DNA from: Acinetobacter lactucae
GTDB lineage: Bacteria > Pseudomonadota > Gammaproteobacteria > Pseudomonadales > Moraxellaceae
Direction of reading: 5' to 3'
DNA length: 64,000 nt
NCBI RefSeq assembly: GCF_001605885.1
Contig: NZ_LRPE01000037.1
Span: 62,001-126,000 of the forward strand
The notes below the pieces were generated by a model, which was not told the DNA's origin, ran no database searches, and was given only the letters and a program-made list of their open reading frames with translations. The stretch's first letter is position 1; every line of letters starts with the position of its first letter. Made by a program: the position numbers and the translations under genes. Positions 53,951-62,442 of the stretch are shown here, piece after piece.

Positions 53951-55187
53951 TATTCTTTTCTTATTTGGCTTTTTGGGAATTTGGATTCCACAGGCGTTTT
54001 GGGCGTGGCTAAGTTATCAAGCTTGGAAATATTCAAAGACAGCAGAAAAAGAGTTACAAAACCTTCCTATACCAGAGAGATGGCCCGTTTTGAGTGTCTT
54101 GATCCCTGCCTATAATGAGGGCGTTGTGATTGAAGATACTTTGCATGCAATTGCTCAACAAGATTATCCAGCCGAAGCATATGAAGTGTTACTGATTAAT
54201 GATGGGTCAAAGGATAACACACTAGAAATTGCTGAGAATTTGGCACAAATTTATCCTTGTATAAAAATTGTCAATGTTCCTAAAGGCATGGGCGGCAAAG
54301 GTAAATCTAGAACACTTAATAATGGCTTACCTCATGCTAGAGGCGAATTGATTGTTGTCTATGATGCGGACAGTACGCCTGAACCCGATTGTGTCCGCTT
54401 GCTCGCTCAAACCTTGCTTGCCGATAAAAAATTAGTGGCTGTCAATGGAAAAGTAAGAACGCGTAATTGGCAAGACAGTATTTTGACCCGATTTATCGCA
54501 ATCGAATTCATTTTTTTCCAATGGATTTTCCAAGGCGGTCGTTGGCAACGTTTTGAATTATCCACATTAATGGGTACAAACTATGTCATTTGGCGTGATG
54601 CTTTAGAAACCTTAGGTGGCTTTGATGAAAAGTCATTGGTTGATGATACAGAAATGAGTTTTAGGATTTTTATCGGCCAAAAACGAATTAAATGGGTACC
54701 CTATGCGATTGGTTGGCAACAAGATCCACCCTCTTTAAGTGTATTTGTTAAACAGCGCTCACGTTGGACTCAGGGTAACTTTTATGTAACTCGTAAATAT
54801 TTACCCGTAGCATTAAGAACGCCTTTTCCTATCGGAATTGAAATTCTAAATAACATTATGTGCTACATACTTTTTGTACCCGCTTTATTCTGGAGTCATA
54901 TCACTTTAACTCTCGGGTTACTGGATATTGCAGGTATTTCAGTTCCAGGGCCATTTACCACCTTGTGGGGGCTCTCATTTTGCCTATATGTCGCACAAAT
55001 GTGGTTTACCCTTTCACTCGAAAAAGTCAAACCAGAACTCTACTTTTACTCTGTTATATCTTATGTAAGTTACTCACAAATCTTTCTTTTTATTGTATTT
55101 AAAGCCGCATATGACATGCTTAAAAATAAAATTCAGGGTAATTCCCTTCAATGGTATAAAACGGAACGTAGCAAGGAGAAAAAATAA
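53937..55187 (+). CDS. Processive GT2 glycosyltransferase (cellulose/PNAG synthase-like)
   Basis: This 416-residue inner-membrane enzyme has the complete processive GT2 signature: Asp89 in NDGS, DAD with Asp143 and Asp145, a TED-like DDTE at 236-239 and QRSRW at 273-277. An N-terminal helix (about 5-27) and C-terminal helices (about 298-320, 325-375, 380-400) form the polymer channel. BcsA has a C-terminal PilZ and NfrB an MshEN c-di-GMP domain; here neither is present, the protein ending shortly after the last helix. Its substrate is probably a UDP-HexNAc, given the WecB-type epimerase nearby. The start overlaps the previous gene by 14 bases; AGGAGGGTC is a strong ribosome site. Confidence 0.92.
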   Translation: MAPIDILFLFGFLGIWIPQAFWAWLSYQAWKYSKTAEKELQNLPIPERWPVLSVLIPAYNEGVVIEDTLHAIAQQDYPAEAYEVLLINDGSKDNTLEIAENLAQIYPCIKIVNVPKGMGGKGKSRTLNNGLPHARGELIVVYDADSTPEPDCVRLLAQTLLADKKLVAVNGKVRTRNWQDSILTRFIAIEFIFFQWIFQGGRWQRFELSTLMGTNYVIWRDALETLGGFDEKSLVDDTEMSFRIFIGQKRIKWVPYAIGWQQDPPSLSVFVKQRSRWTQGNFYVTRKYLPVALRTPFPIGIEILNNIMCYILFVPALFWSHITLTLGLLDIAGISVPGPFTTLWGLSFCLYVAQMWFTLSLEKVKPELYFYSVISYVSYSQIFLFIVFKAAYDMLKNKIQGNSLQWYKTERSKEKK

Positions 55188-57032
55188 ATGAAAAAGACTT
55201 TTGATATTTATAAAACAGCTCAAGTGCTCCTTGCCAGCACCAGTCTTATGCTCGCCATGTCTACTCATGCCTACACATGGAAATTAGATGATATTAGTAC
55301 CTCAACTAAATATACGGTGGAGCCTCATTTTTTCTATATTGGCAAAGGTGCTCAGTGGCAAAACATTCAATTTTCAAGTGATTACTCAACGGAAAGTGAT
55401 ACAACTTTACTCGTAAAATATGATGATAAACTCATTTATAACACTACGCTAAGTGGTGATGGGCAACTCAAATTTGACATCCCGGTAAGTCAGAGTGGCT
55501 TTCATCGTTTAGATTTTATTATTCAACAATATGCGAAACCCACTACGCTGAATCAAACCAAACAAACATTCTGTACAGAAGATATTGATCACTTAACTTA
55601 TTTAAGTAATTCCCAAATCGACTTTACACCTATTCGCAATGAATACCGGTTAAAAGATTTACCAGATGCTTTATATAACCCACAAGCGAGAAGGCCCACC
55701 CCATTTGTTGGCATTTTAAAATATAACCGTAAAGAGATTATAGAAGCGTCCATGCTCGCTAGATTAGCAAGTTCATGGACCTCAATAACCCCTGTTGAAT
55801 GGGTCGATTCAGGACAAATCAATTTAAATCCTGAAACCAACTTTATTATTGAAGTGATTCGCTCACCGACGCCATTAAAAGGCGGAGCATTAGTACAAAT
55901 CACGAAACCTGTAGACGGTGTGCCTACTCTATCGATTACTTACCATTCCCAACAAGATTTAACGAGTGCAATAAATGGACTAATTAATCCTTCTTATGTA
56001 CAACAATTGAGTACAGGAAACGCAATTTTTCCAAATACGATATCCAATCCCACTTGGGCTCAATTTAAAAAAATTAATACACTTGCCGATTTAGGTATTG
56101 AAGATTTCAGATTAAATCACGCTGAAAAAAACTTATATCTTGATTTTCCTTCGGTATGGCAACCAACCGATATTTTACAAGGACAAATTGCACTTCGTAT
56201 CCAAAGTGGTCTATTAGAAGGTTCTAATATTACGGCTTGGATTGATGGTGGGCTTGCAGGAAGTATGAAAACAGCGGATCTTGCTTCCGATCCAGTAAAC
56301 CGTCAGTTCAATATTTTTGCAAAAACCATTTCTAATACGACAAATTTTAGTCTAAAGCTAGAGAACTCAATCATTGCTAATTCACAGTGTTTACCCACTG
56401 CTCATGGTTCGCTCTGGATTGATACAGCCAAGTCTACTGTAAAGCTACCTCATAAACTCAAAAATGGCGTAGCTGCAATTTCAATGACTTTAGCAACGAC
56501 TCCGACTATTGCGATTGATGATCAATCTGGTGCATTAAATATCGCGATTGTATTAGGTCAAACAGCGAAAAAAATGCTTTTAACCCAAGCACCAATGCCT
56601 CTCAACCTAGTTCGTTATTCGCCTAGTGCACCTCAATCTATAAATGTTCGCGTAAATAAAGATATTTATCAACAACAGGTATTAATGCATCAGGATATTA
56701 TTTATGCACCTGCGGCCCAAAATGGTTTCATTGTCAGTTATAACAATAATCGCTTTGATGTGATTACTGACTCACAAGGCGGTGCACAAGCTTTCATGCA
56801 TCTTTGGGAAAAGATACAGCATAAAATTCCAAACAACGTGACAAAAATGCTAGTTTCAGAAAATGGGAATATCTATGTTTTACAAAAACTCATTGTCGGA
56901 AATCAAAAGGCACCTTTAGTCCAACAATCTTCTTTCTTCTTACTAGTTGTGATTATCTCTGCAATTATGATAATAATTATCTTCTTGTGGTACTGGTTAA
57001 GACGAAATAATGAAAAAACAGATACCAATTAA
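55188..57032 (+). CDS. BcsB-like periplasmic polysaccharide-synthesis protein
   Basis: This 614-residue protein has a signal peptide (TAQVLLASTSLMLAMSTHA), a large periplasmic part and a single C-terminal membrane helix (about 583-604) followed by WYWLRRNNEKTD. The layout and jelly-roll-like strand pattern resemble BcsB, which anchors to the synthase and guides the emerging polymer across the periplasm. Supporting blocks are YIGKGAQWQNIQFSSDY, FHRLDFIIQQYA, and repeated modules near 330-400. It starts directly after the GT2 stop codon with no gap. Sequence similarity is weak to my eye, so confidence rests on architecture and context. Confidence 0.75.
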   Translation: MKKTFDIYKTAQVLLASTSLMLAMSTHAYTWKLDDISTSTKYTVEPHFFYIGKGAQWQNIQFSSDYSTESDTTLLVKYDDKLIYNTTLSGDGQLKFDIPVSQSGFHRLDFIIQQYAKPTTLNQTKQTFCTEDIDHLTYLSNSQIDFTPIRNEYRLKDLPDALYNPQARRPTPFVGILKYNRKEIIEASMLARLASSWTSITPVEWVDSGQINLNPETNFIIEVIRSPTPLKGGALVQITKPVDGVPTLSITYHSQQDLTSAINGLINPSYVQQLSTGNAIFPNTISNPTWAQFKKINTLADLGIEDFRLNHAEKNLYLDFPSVWQPTDILQGQIALRIQSGLLEGSNITAWIDGGLAGSMKTADLASDPVNRQFNIFAKTISNTTNFSLKLENSIIANSQCLPTAHGSLWIDTAKSTVKLPHKLKNGVAAISMTLATTPTIAIDDQSGALNIAIVLGQTAKKMLLTQAPMPLNLVRYSPSAPQSINVRVNKDIYQQQVLMHQDIIYAPAAQNGFIVSYNNNRFDVITDSQGGAQAFMHLWEKIQHKIPNNVTKMLVSENGNIYVLQKLIVGNQKAPLVQQSSFFLLVVIISAIMIIIIFLWYWLRRNNEKTDTN

Positions 57033-57927
57033 AATAGCTGCATTTATTATTTTAATTATATGTAGTGTTGTCGTATATGCGGGGCTTTTCACACATCAAG
57101 GTCAAGCCCCTCATATTGAAGGAATTTTCTGGCAGCCCGACAATAATACAACGCCACCTGAGGGAAATTGGCACTACTTGGGTGTCGATACATTTGTTCC
57201 CCAATGGTCTGTGGTTGAATCTAAATCGTGGTGGAAAGAATCAAATTTTCCTCAATGGGAAAAAGCAATTAATTTAGAAAAAATCAAACAAGAGCCATGG
57301 GCAAAAAACGTTATATTGGGCCTGGCAGGTGAATATAATGAACCTAAAGCTCGAGCTAATGTTATTGAGTTAGGTGAAAAATCTACCCAAATTATAAAAG
57401 AACAAGAAATAGCACCTAAAGGTTATTACTTTCCGGTAGAAGCTGATCCAACTTGGCTACGAGTCAGTGCTTTAGGTCAAGTGTTGTCTAAACTTCCTTC
57501 ACCAGTCTGGGTAAGTATTTATAGTGGCGAAAGTGAGCCTGAAAATTATGATTTGTGGGTTAAAAGCTGGCTACCTGACCATACTGGAGTTTTTTTTCAA
57601 GATGGCGTTGGTGTTGGTGTTCGCTCACCTAAACAAGCCAAACATATTTTGGAACAACTTGAACATAAACTTGGAAAAGACAAAGTAATTATAGTGTTAG
57701 AAGCTTTTAGGGTAAAAAAGAATGGGCAATTTAGAGCCGCATATCCTTGGGAAATTATTTCTCAGCTAAAAGCATATGAAGGCAAAACTGTTTATATTTT
57801 TGATGGTCCTCATTACATGAGCCGCTGGTGCGTTAATATTGTGAGCTTATGGTACCGTCTCACTTATGGTGATAACAAAGCCATAAGTGAGAAAAAATCC
57901 TTAAATCATAATTATGCCAATTCATAA
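57010..57927 (+). CDS. Membrane-anchored TIM-barrel-like protein (possible glycoside hydrolase, DUF4434-like)
   Basis: This 305-residue protein has an N-terminal uncleaved signal-anchor (about 8-25) and a periplasmic domain. Segments such as WHYLGVDTFVPQW, KNVILGLAGEYNEP, KGYYFPVEADPTWL, PSPVWVSIYSGE, GVFFQDGVGVGVRSPKQA and KDKVIIVLEAFRV have the strand order and acidic residues of a TIM-barrel glycosidase, and recall DUF4434 proteins. The catalytic acids cannot be assigned by eye. It overlaps the BcsB-like gene by 23 bases and its last 16 bases overlap the convergent epimerase gene. A hydrolase in a polymer operon may trim or release chains, as BcsZ does. Confidence 0.7.
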   Translation: MKKQIPIKIAAFIILIICSVVVYAGLFTHQGQAPHIEGIFWQPDNNTTPPEGNWHYLGVDTFVPQWSVVESKSWWKESNFPQWEKAINLEKIKQEPWAKNVILGLAGEYNEPKARANVIELGEKSTQIIKEQEIAPKGYYFPVEADPTWLRVSALGQVLSKLPSPVWVSIYSGESEPENYDLWVKSWLPDHTGVFFQDGVGVGVRSPKQAKHILEQLEHKLGKDKVIIVLEAFRVKKNGQFRAAYPWEIISQLKAYEGKTVYIFDGPHYMSRWCVNIVSLWYRLTYGDNKAISEKKSLNHNYANS

Positions 57928-59054
57928 GATTTAGCAATTTGATCGAGAATACGTTGAGCAGCTTGCCCATCACCAAATGGGTTTTCTACATGTGCCATTT
58001 TCTCATAGTGCTGTTGGTCAGTGAGTAGCTTTTCAGCTTCTTGAATAATTTTTTGTTGGTTTGTCCCCACTAAAACACCTGCTCCAACTTCAACAACTTC
58101 AGGCCGCTCTGTAGTATCTCGTAAGATTAAAACTGGCTTATTAAATGATGGGCTTTCTTCTTGTAAACCACCCGAATCTGTCAAAATAAAAGTAGATCGG
58201 TCTATGACTGCCAATAAACTAGGATAGTCTAATGGTTTAACAAGATGGATCTGCGAATGATCTTTAAACTTATCATGAACCACATTATGTACGGCTGGGT
58301 TTAAATGCACTGGCCAAATAAAATGTAAATCAGGATGATCTTGAGCTAGATGCTCAACCGCATTGCAAATATTTTGAATTCCACCGCCAAAGTTTTCACG
58401 ACGATGGGCAGTAATGAGTACAACTTTGTCATCTTGCTTTAGTTGAATTCCATAAGGTTCAAGCTGGTTCTTCAAATCAGATTTTTCGGAAATTAACTTA
58501 CGTCCTAAATACACCGCATCAACGACTGTATTGCCTGTAACAGTAATGAGTTCCTGTGGAATTTGTTCATTGAGTAAATTTCTTTTTGATTGTTCAGTCG
58601 GAGCAAAATGCCATTTGGTAATACGTGAAACTAACTGACGATTGCCCTCTTCGGGAAAAGGATGATCTAAATCATAAGAACGTAAACCAGCTTCAACATG
58701 TGCAACAGGAACTTTCATTGAAAAAGCTACCAAGCCAGCGGCCAAAACAGTTGTTGTGTCCCCCTGAATAACAATTGCATCTCTTTTTTGTCCATCAGTG
58801 TATACACTCTCGATTTGGCTCAAACCATGAATTAATAGCTGGTTTAAACTTTGTCCCGCATTCATAATTTTAAGACGGTGGTCAATTTCAACCCCAAAGA
58901 AATCTATCGCATCTCTTACTAGTTCGTCATGTTGCCCAGTAAAAATCACCTCAACTTGAAAGCGAGGATCTTGTTTTGCCAATAAAATAACAGGAGCAAG
59001 TTTGATTAATTCAGGACGAGTTCCAAATACAATAGATATAAAAACTTTCTTCAT
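57912..59054 (-). CDS. wecB: UDP-N-acetylglucosamine 2-epimerase (non-hydrolysing)
   Basis: WecB interconverts UDP-GlcNAc and UDP-ManNAc. The 380-residue protein keeps the catalytic set of E. coli WecB: Glu121 in HVEAGLRS, Glu135 in PFPEEGNR and His217 in TAHRRENFG, plus TGQHDELV, VTGNTVVDAV and SGGLQEESP. It is one base downstream of the NfrA-like gene on the same strand, so the two are co-transcribed. In E. coli the NfrA/NfrB glycan system needs WecB; this link supports the locus model. A role in capsule or another glycan cannot be ruled out, as wecB-type genes are common in those loci. Confidence 0.92.
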   Translation of the reverse strand: MKKVFISIVFGTRPELIKLAPVILLAKQDPRFQVEVIFTGQHDELVRDAIDFFGVEIDHRLKIMNAGQSLNQLLIHGLSQIESVYTDGQKRDAIVIQGDTTTVLAAGLVAFSMKVPVAHVEAGLRSYDLDHPFPEEGNRQLVSRITKWHFAPTEQSKRNLLNEQIPQELITVTGNTVVDAVYLGRKLISEKSDLKNQLEPYGIQLKQDDKVVLITAHRRENFGGGIQNICNAVEHLAQDHPDLHFIWPVHLNPAVHNVVHDKFKDHSQIHLVKPLDYPSLLAVIDRSTFILTDSGGLQEESPSFNKPVLILRDTTERPEVVEVGAGVLVGTNQQKIIQEAEKLLTDQQHYEKMAHVENPFGDGQAAQRILDQIAKSYELA

Positions 59055-59055
59055 T

Positions 59056-60273
59056 TTAAAAATCCTTATAAAAAACGAGTTCTACTCGAGTATTGTTGTA
59101 ATGATCTTTCGTATTTACTGGCACATCTTTAAAGTAATTGCCATATAATCGTTCTACACGTAATTTTATAGGTTGATAATTAAAAGGCTGCCATGAAATA
59201 CCTGGACCATATTCAAATAAATTATTGTAATATTCATCTTTAGTATCAGCTAAACCATGTAATTTCAAATAAGCCTGTACAGTGCCCGCTTCTCCTTTAT
59301 AGACATTCAAACCCGTGCGTAATCTCAAATCACCAATAACGTTATAATCTTCTCTAGAATAAGTTGCTGCATTGCCATATAAATCAGTGAAGTAATCATT
59401 AAAGCAAAGTGACTGATTACAACTATTTTGAGAATACCACTCTTGATAACCTGTCACTCCACCGACAACACTTTCACGAAATTTATCTCTATTTCGATCA
59501 ATCAAATCGTAACTTCCCCCCACTTCTAAATACATGCGCACTGGTATAGAAGTCCAAGGCTGATAATTAGCGCCCACACCTAGAGTTACTGCATTTTCAT
59601 CAATAATTTCAGGTCGTACACCGCCCTGAGATTGAGTATCGCGGTTTAAATTTAAAAAGCCATACACCTGTGCTCGGCCATTATCGAGGTTCTTACCATA
59701 ACGGGCTTTAAGTGGGAAAATTACATCGTCATAACGTGACTCATATGAAGGCGCAAAATAAACATCTCGGAAATAAGTCTTGACTTCCCCTCCACTTAGA
59801 TTTTTTACAGCCTGTGTCGCTTTAGTGGCAATATCAGCATCTTTTGATTGTGTAAGCTCCTTAAAAACCACTAAAGCCTCTTTATTATTTTTTTGAGAAT
59901 TGAGCAAATAGGCTTCTTGTAATTTTAAATTATCATCTGCTGGGTCCAATGCCTCTGCTTTTCTTAAACTTTGTAAAGCTGCTTCTTGTTTCCCCATCCT
60001 AATCTGCAAATAAGTTAGACTTTTCCAGACTTTAATATCTTGTGGTGTCATCTCTCCAAGTTCTAATAATAACTTCTCGGCATTTTCAGGTTGAGTTTTC
60101 TCAATTTTATAAAATTGGTCCCATTTATCATAAATCGGATTACCCGGTTTATAGTCTTGATTCACAATCTCTTGCGCAAATGTAGTCTCAATACTTAACA
60201 GGCTTAAAGCTGGACAGATCGAACCAATAACGATAAAAGAACGGGTTAGAGATTTTATTGTTTTGCTATTCAT
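59056..60273 (-). CDS. NfrA-like outer-membrane protein with TPR repeats (polysaccharide export)
   Basis: This 405-residue protein has a signal peptide (SFIVIGSICPALSLLSIETTFAQ), TPR-like helices (about 60-160: ENAEKLLLELGEMTPQDIKVWKSL, AALQSLRKAEALDPADDN) and a C-terminal beta-barrel-like part rich in aromatic alternating strands, ending in Phe (VFYKDF), the classic outer-membrane signal. It resembles the C-terminal region of NfrA, the phage N4 receptor and glycan exporter of E. coli, though it is much shorter than NfrA. BcsC and PgaA share the TPR-barrel logic. It heads the leftward operon with wecB. The spacer upstream, shared with the VIT gene, holds its promoter. Confidence 0.82.
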   Translation of the reverse strand: MNSKTIKSLTRSFIVIGSICPALSLLSIETTFAQEIVNQDYKPGNPIYDKWDQFYKIEKTQPENAEKLLLELGEMTPQDIKVWKSLTYLQIRMGKQEAALQSLRKAEALDPADDNLKLQEAYLLNSQKNNKEALVVFKELTQSKDADIATKATQAVKNLSGGEVKTYFRDVYFAPSYESRYDDVIFPLKARYGKNLDNGRAQVYGFLNLNRDTQSQGGVRPEIIDENAVTLGVGANYQPWTSIPVRMYLEVGGSYDLIDRNRDKFRESVVGGVTGYQEWYSQNSCNQSLCFNDYFTDLYGNAATYSREDYNVIGDLRLRTGLNVYKGEAGTVQAYLKLHGLADTKDEYYNNLFEYGPGISWQPFNYQPIKLRVERLYGNYFKDVPVNTKDHYNNTRVELVFYKDF

Positions 60274-60539
60274 TGAGACCTCTAGAGTAAAGTGAATAGA
60301 ATGTTTGCGTAGAAATAAAATTAAAATTTAATCAATAAGTATTATAATTAAACTTATAAATTACACTGTTTAAGTCTGTAGAAGGATTCCATAAGTCGTT
60401 CATTTTATCTCCTTTTATATTATGTTTTAGAAAGTACTTATCTGATTGTTTTTCCTATAATGACACATTTTTTAATCGTTTTATTGTAAATAATCTTATA
60501 GGATAAGATAAAAATTTATAACTACAAATAGGGGAAAAT

Positions 60540-61241
60540 ATGTCCTTTTCTCAACATCCAGAACATCATTTTATTCATCGCTCAGGTTGGTTAAGGGCAG
60601 CCGTATTAGGTGCTAATGATGGAATTATTTCCGTTACTAGCCTAATTATGGGAATGGCTGCAAGTGGGGCCACTGCTCATACGCTTCTTATTACTTGTAT
60701 TGCTGGTTTAATTTCCGGTGCAACTTCTATGGCTGCCGGAGAGTATATTTCTGTAAAATCACAAGAAGATATTGAAAAAGCAAACTTAAAGTTTGAGGCA
60801 CAAGAACTCAAAAAGCATCCGCAACGTGAACTGGATGAACTCACTCAAATTTATATAGCCAGAGGTTTAGAACCTGTTTTAGCTCAACAAGTTGCTACAC
60901 AGCTTACAAACCACGATGCCTTGGGCGCTCACGCACGCGATGAAATTGGCATTCATGAAAATACCGCAGCAAATCCTATCCAAGCCGCGTTAGCTTCAGC
61001 TGGCTCATTTTCATTTGGGGCATTGTTTCCTATGCTGGCTATTTTACTCAGCCCGGAAGTTTGGATCGAAAAAACCGTCTTAATATTCGGCATTATTTCA
61101 TTGGCTTTTTTAGGAGCGCTATCAAGTCATTTTGCGGGCACTTCTAAGCTTAAAGGAAGTTTACGTATTACCTTGTGGGGAATTTTAGCGATGGCTTTTT
61201 CAAGCTGGATTGGGTCTTTATTTCATGTTACTCCACTTTAA
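60540..61241 (+). CDS. VIT family (CCC1-like) membrane transporter
   Basis: This 233-residue protein belongs to the vacuolar iron transporter (VIT1/CCC1) family, which exports or sequesters Fe(II) or Mn(II). GWLRAAVLGANDGIISVTSLIMGMAASGA (about 16-45) is the family opening, and GLISGATSMAAGEYISVKSQED the second helix pair. A polar, acidic/basic loop (residues about 78-130, with HARDEIGIHE) follows, as usual for the metal-binding region. Helices continue at about 150-230. GGGGAAAAT precedes the ATG. Substrate is uncertain. Confidence 0.85.
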   Translation: MSFSQHPEHHFIHRSGWLRAAVLGANDGIISVTSLIMGMAASGATAHTLLITCIAGLISGATSMAAGEYISVKSQEDIEKANLKFEAQELKKHPQRELDELTQIYIARGLEPVLAQQVATQLTNHDALGAHARDEIGIHENTAANPIQAALASAGSFSFGALFPMLAILLSPEVWIEKTVLIFGIISLAFLGALSSHFAGTSKLKGSLRITLWGILAMAFSSWIGSLFHVTPL

Positions 61242-61358
61242 AAAATCAGAACTTATTAATATTGAAGAACTAAATATTTAAAAACTAAATGCCCAATATT
61301 ATTTGCGCTTGGTTCTGATTTCACGTTATGGTGAACACAAAGAAATGAGGTGAATAAA

Positions 61359-62405
61359 ATGACCCTATTACAACAACTTGAAATTAAACATCCGATTTTT
61401 CTTGCGCCTATGGCAGGTGTATCTACACCTGAACTTGCAGCAGAAGTTTCTAATCAGGGTGGTTTTGGGTCCTTAGGTTTAGGTGCAAATACGGCGCAAA
61501 GTGCACGTGAACAGATTTTAAAAACTCAAACACTTACAGAAAAATCATTTCAGGTTAATTTTTTCTGCCATCACCCCGAACAACTAAATTCTCAAACCTC
61601 AACACAATGGATTGAATATTTACGTCCACAATTTGAAAAGTTTGGAGAACAACCTCCTCAAAACTTAAACTGTATTTATCCAAGTTTTCTTGATAACGAT
61701 GATTTTCTAAATGTGGTATTAGAAACCAAACCTAAAGCTGTCAGTTTTCATTTTGGAATTCCCCATCCCGATCAAATTCAGGCATTAAAAGATGCTGGAA
61801 TTATCACTATGGTGTCTGCTACCAATTTAGTTGAAGCTCAAGCCATTGAAGCGGCTGGTATTGATATTATTATTGCTCAAGGTATTGAAGCAGGCGGCCA
61901 TCGTGGAATCTTTAATAAGACCTTTGATGCAGCAATTAAAACAAGTGATTTAGTACATCTGATTGTCCAACATTGCAAACGCCCTGTGGTAGCTGCTGGT
62001 GGAATTATGAACGGAGCACAAGCACGGCATATGTTGAGCTTAGGAGCTACTGCTGTTCAACTCGGAACTGCTTTCGTTCAATGTCCATCTTCAAATGCAT
62101 CTGCCGAATATCGTAAAGCTTTATTTAATGAGTCTGTGACGCAAATCAGCGCCAGTCTTTCTGGACGTCCTGCACGTGGCCTGCTCAACCATTGGCATAC
62201 TCAAATTGATTTACCTGATCGCCCTCCTCAACCAGAATATCCATATACCTATGATTTGGCCAAGCAACTCAATGCAATTGCAAGCAAGAATAAAGACTAT
62301 GGCTTCGGTGCTTTTTGGGCAGGTAGTAATGTTTCGCAAATAAGAGAGCTAGATGCTGCTGATCTGGTTAACCAGTTAGTCGTAGAAATGTTAGAAGATG
62401 AGTAA
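61359..62405 (+). CDS. Nitronate monooxygenase-like (2-nitropropane dioxygenase family) flavoprotein
   Basis: This 348-residue FMN TIM-barrel enzyme begins LEIKHPIFLAPMAGVSTPELAAEVSNQGGFGSLG, the hallmark of nitronate monooxygenases, and has GIDIIIAQGIEAGGHRG and RPVVAAGGIMNGAQARHMLSLGATAVQLGTAFVQCPSS for FMN and substrate loops. It oxidises propionate-3-nitronate or other alkyl nitronates, a detoxification role; related FMN enzymes exist, so the exact substrate is inference. I chose the ATG at 61359 (GAGGTGA just upstream) over a GTG at 61350 that overlaps that ribosome site. A terminator follows. Confidence 0.88.
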   Translation: MTLLQQLEIKHPIFLAPMAGVSTPELAAEVSNQGGFGSLGLGANTAQSAREQILKTQTLTEKSFQVNFFCHHPEQLNSQTSTQWIEYLRPQFEKFGEQPPQNLNCIYPSFLDNDDFLNVVLETKPKAVSFHFGIPHPDQIQALKDAGIITMVSATNLVEAQAIEAAGIDIIIAQGIEAGGHRGIFNKTFDAAIKTSDLVHLIVQHCKRPVVAAGGIMNGAQARHMLSLGATAVQLGTAFVQCPSSNASAEYRKALFNESVTQISASLSGRPARGLLNHWHTQIDLPDRPPQPEYPYTYDLAKQLNAIASKNKDYGFGAFWAGSNVSQIRELDAADLVNQLVVEMLEDE

Positions 62406-62409
62406 ATCT

Positions 62410-62442
62410 AAAAAAGCCAGTAACCGTATACTGGCTTTTATT
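62410..62442. terminator. Bidirectional terminator
   Basis: AAAGCCAGTA and TACTGGCTTT pair around ACCGTA with A and T runs, between the convergent flavoprotein and dusB genes. Confidence 0.85.
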
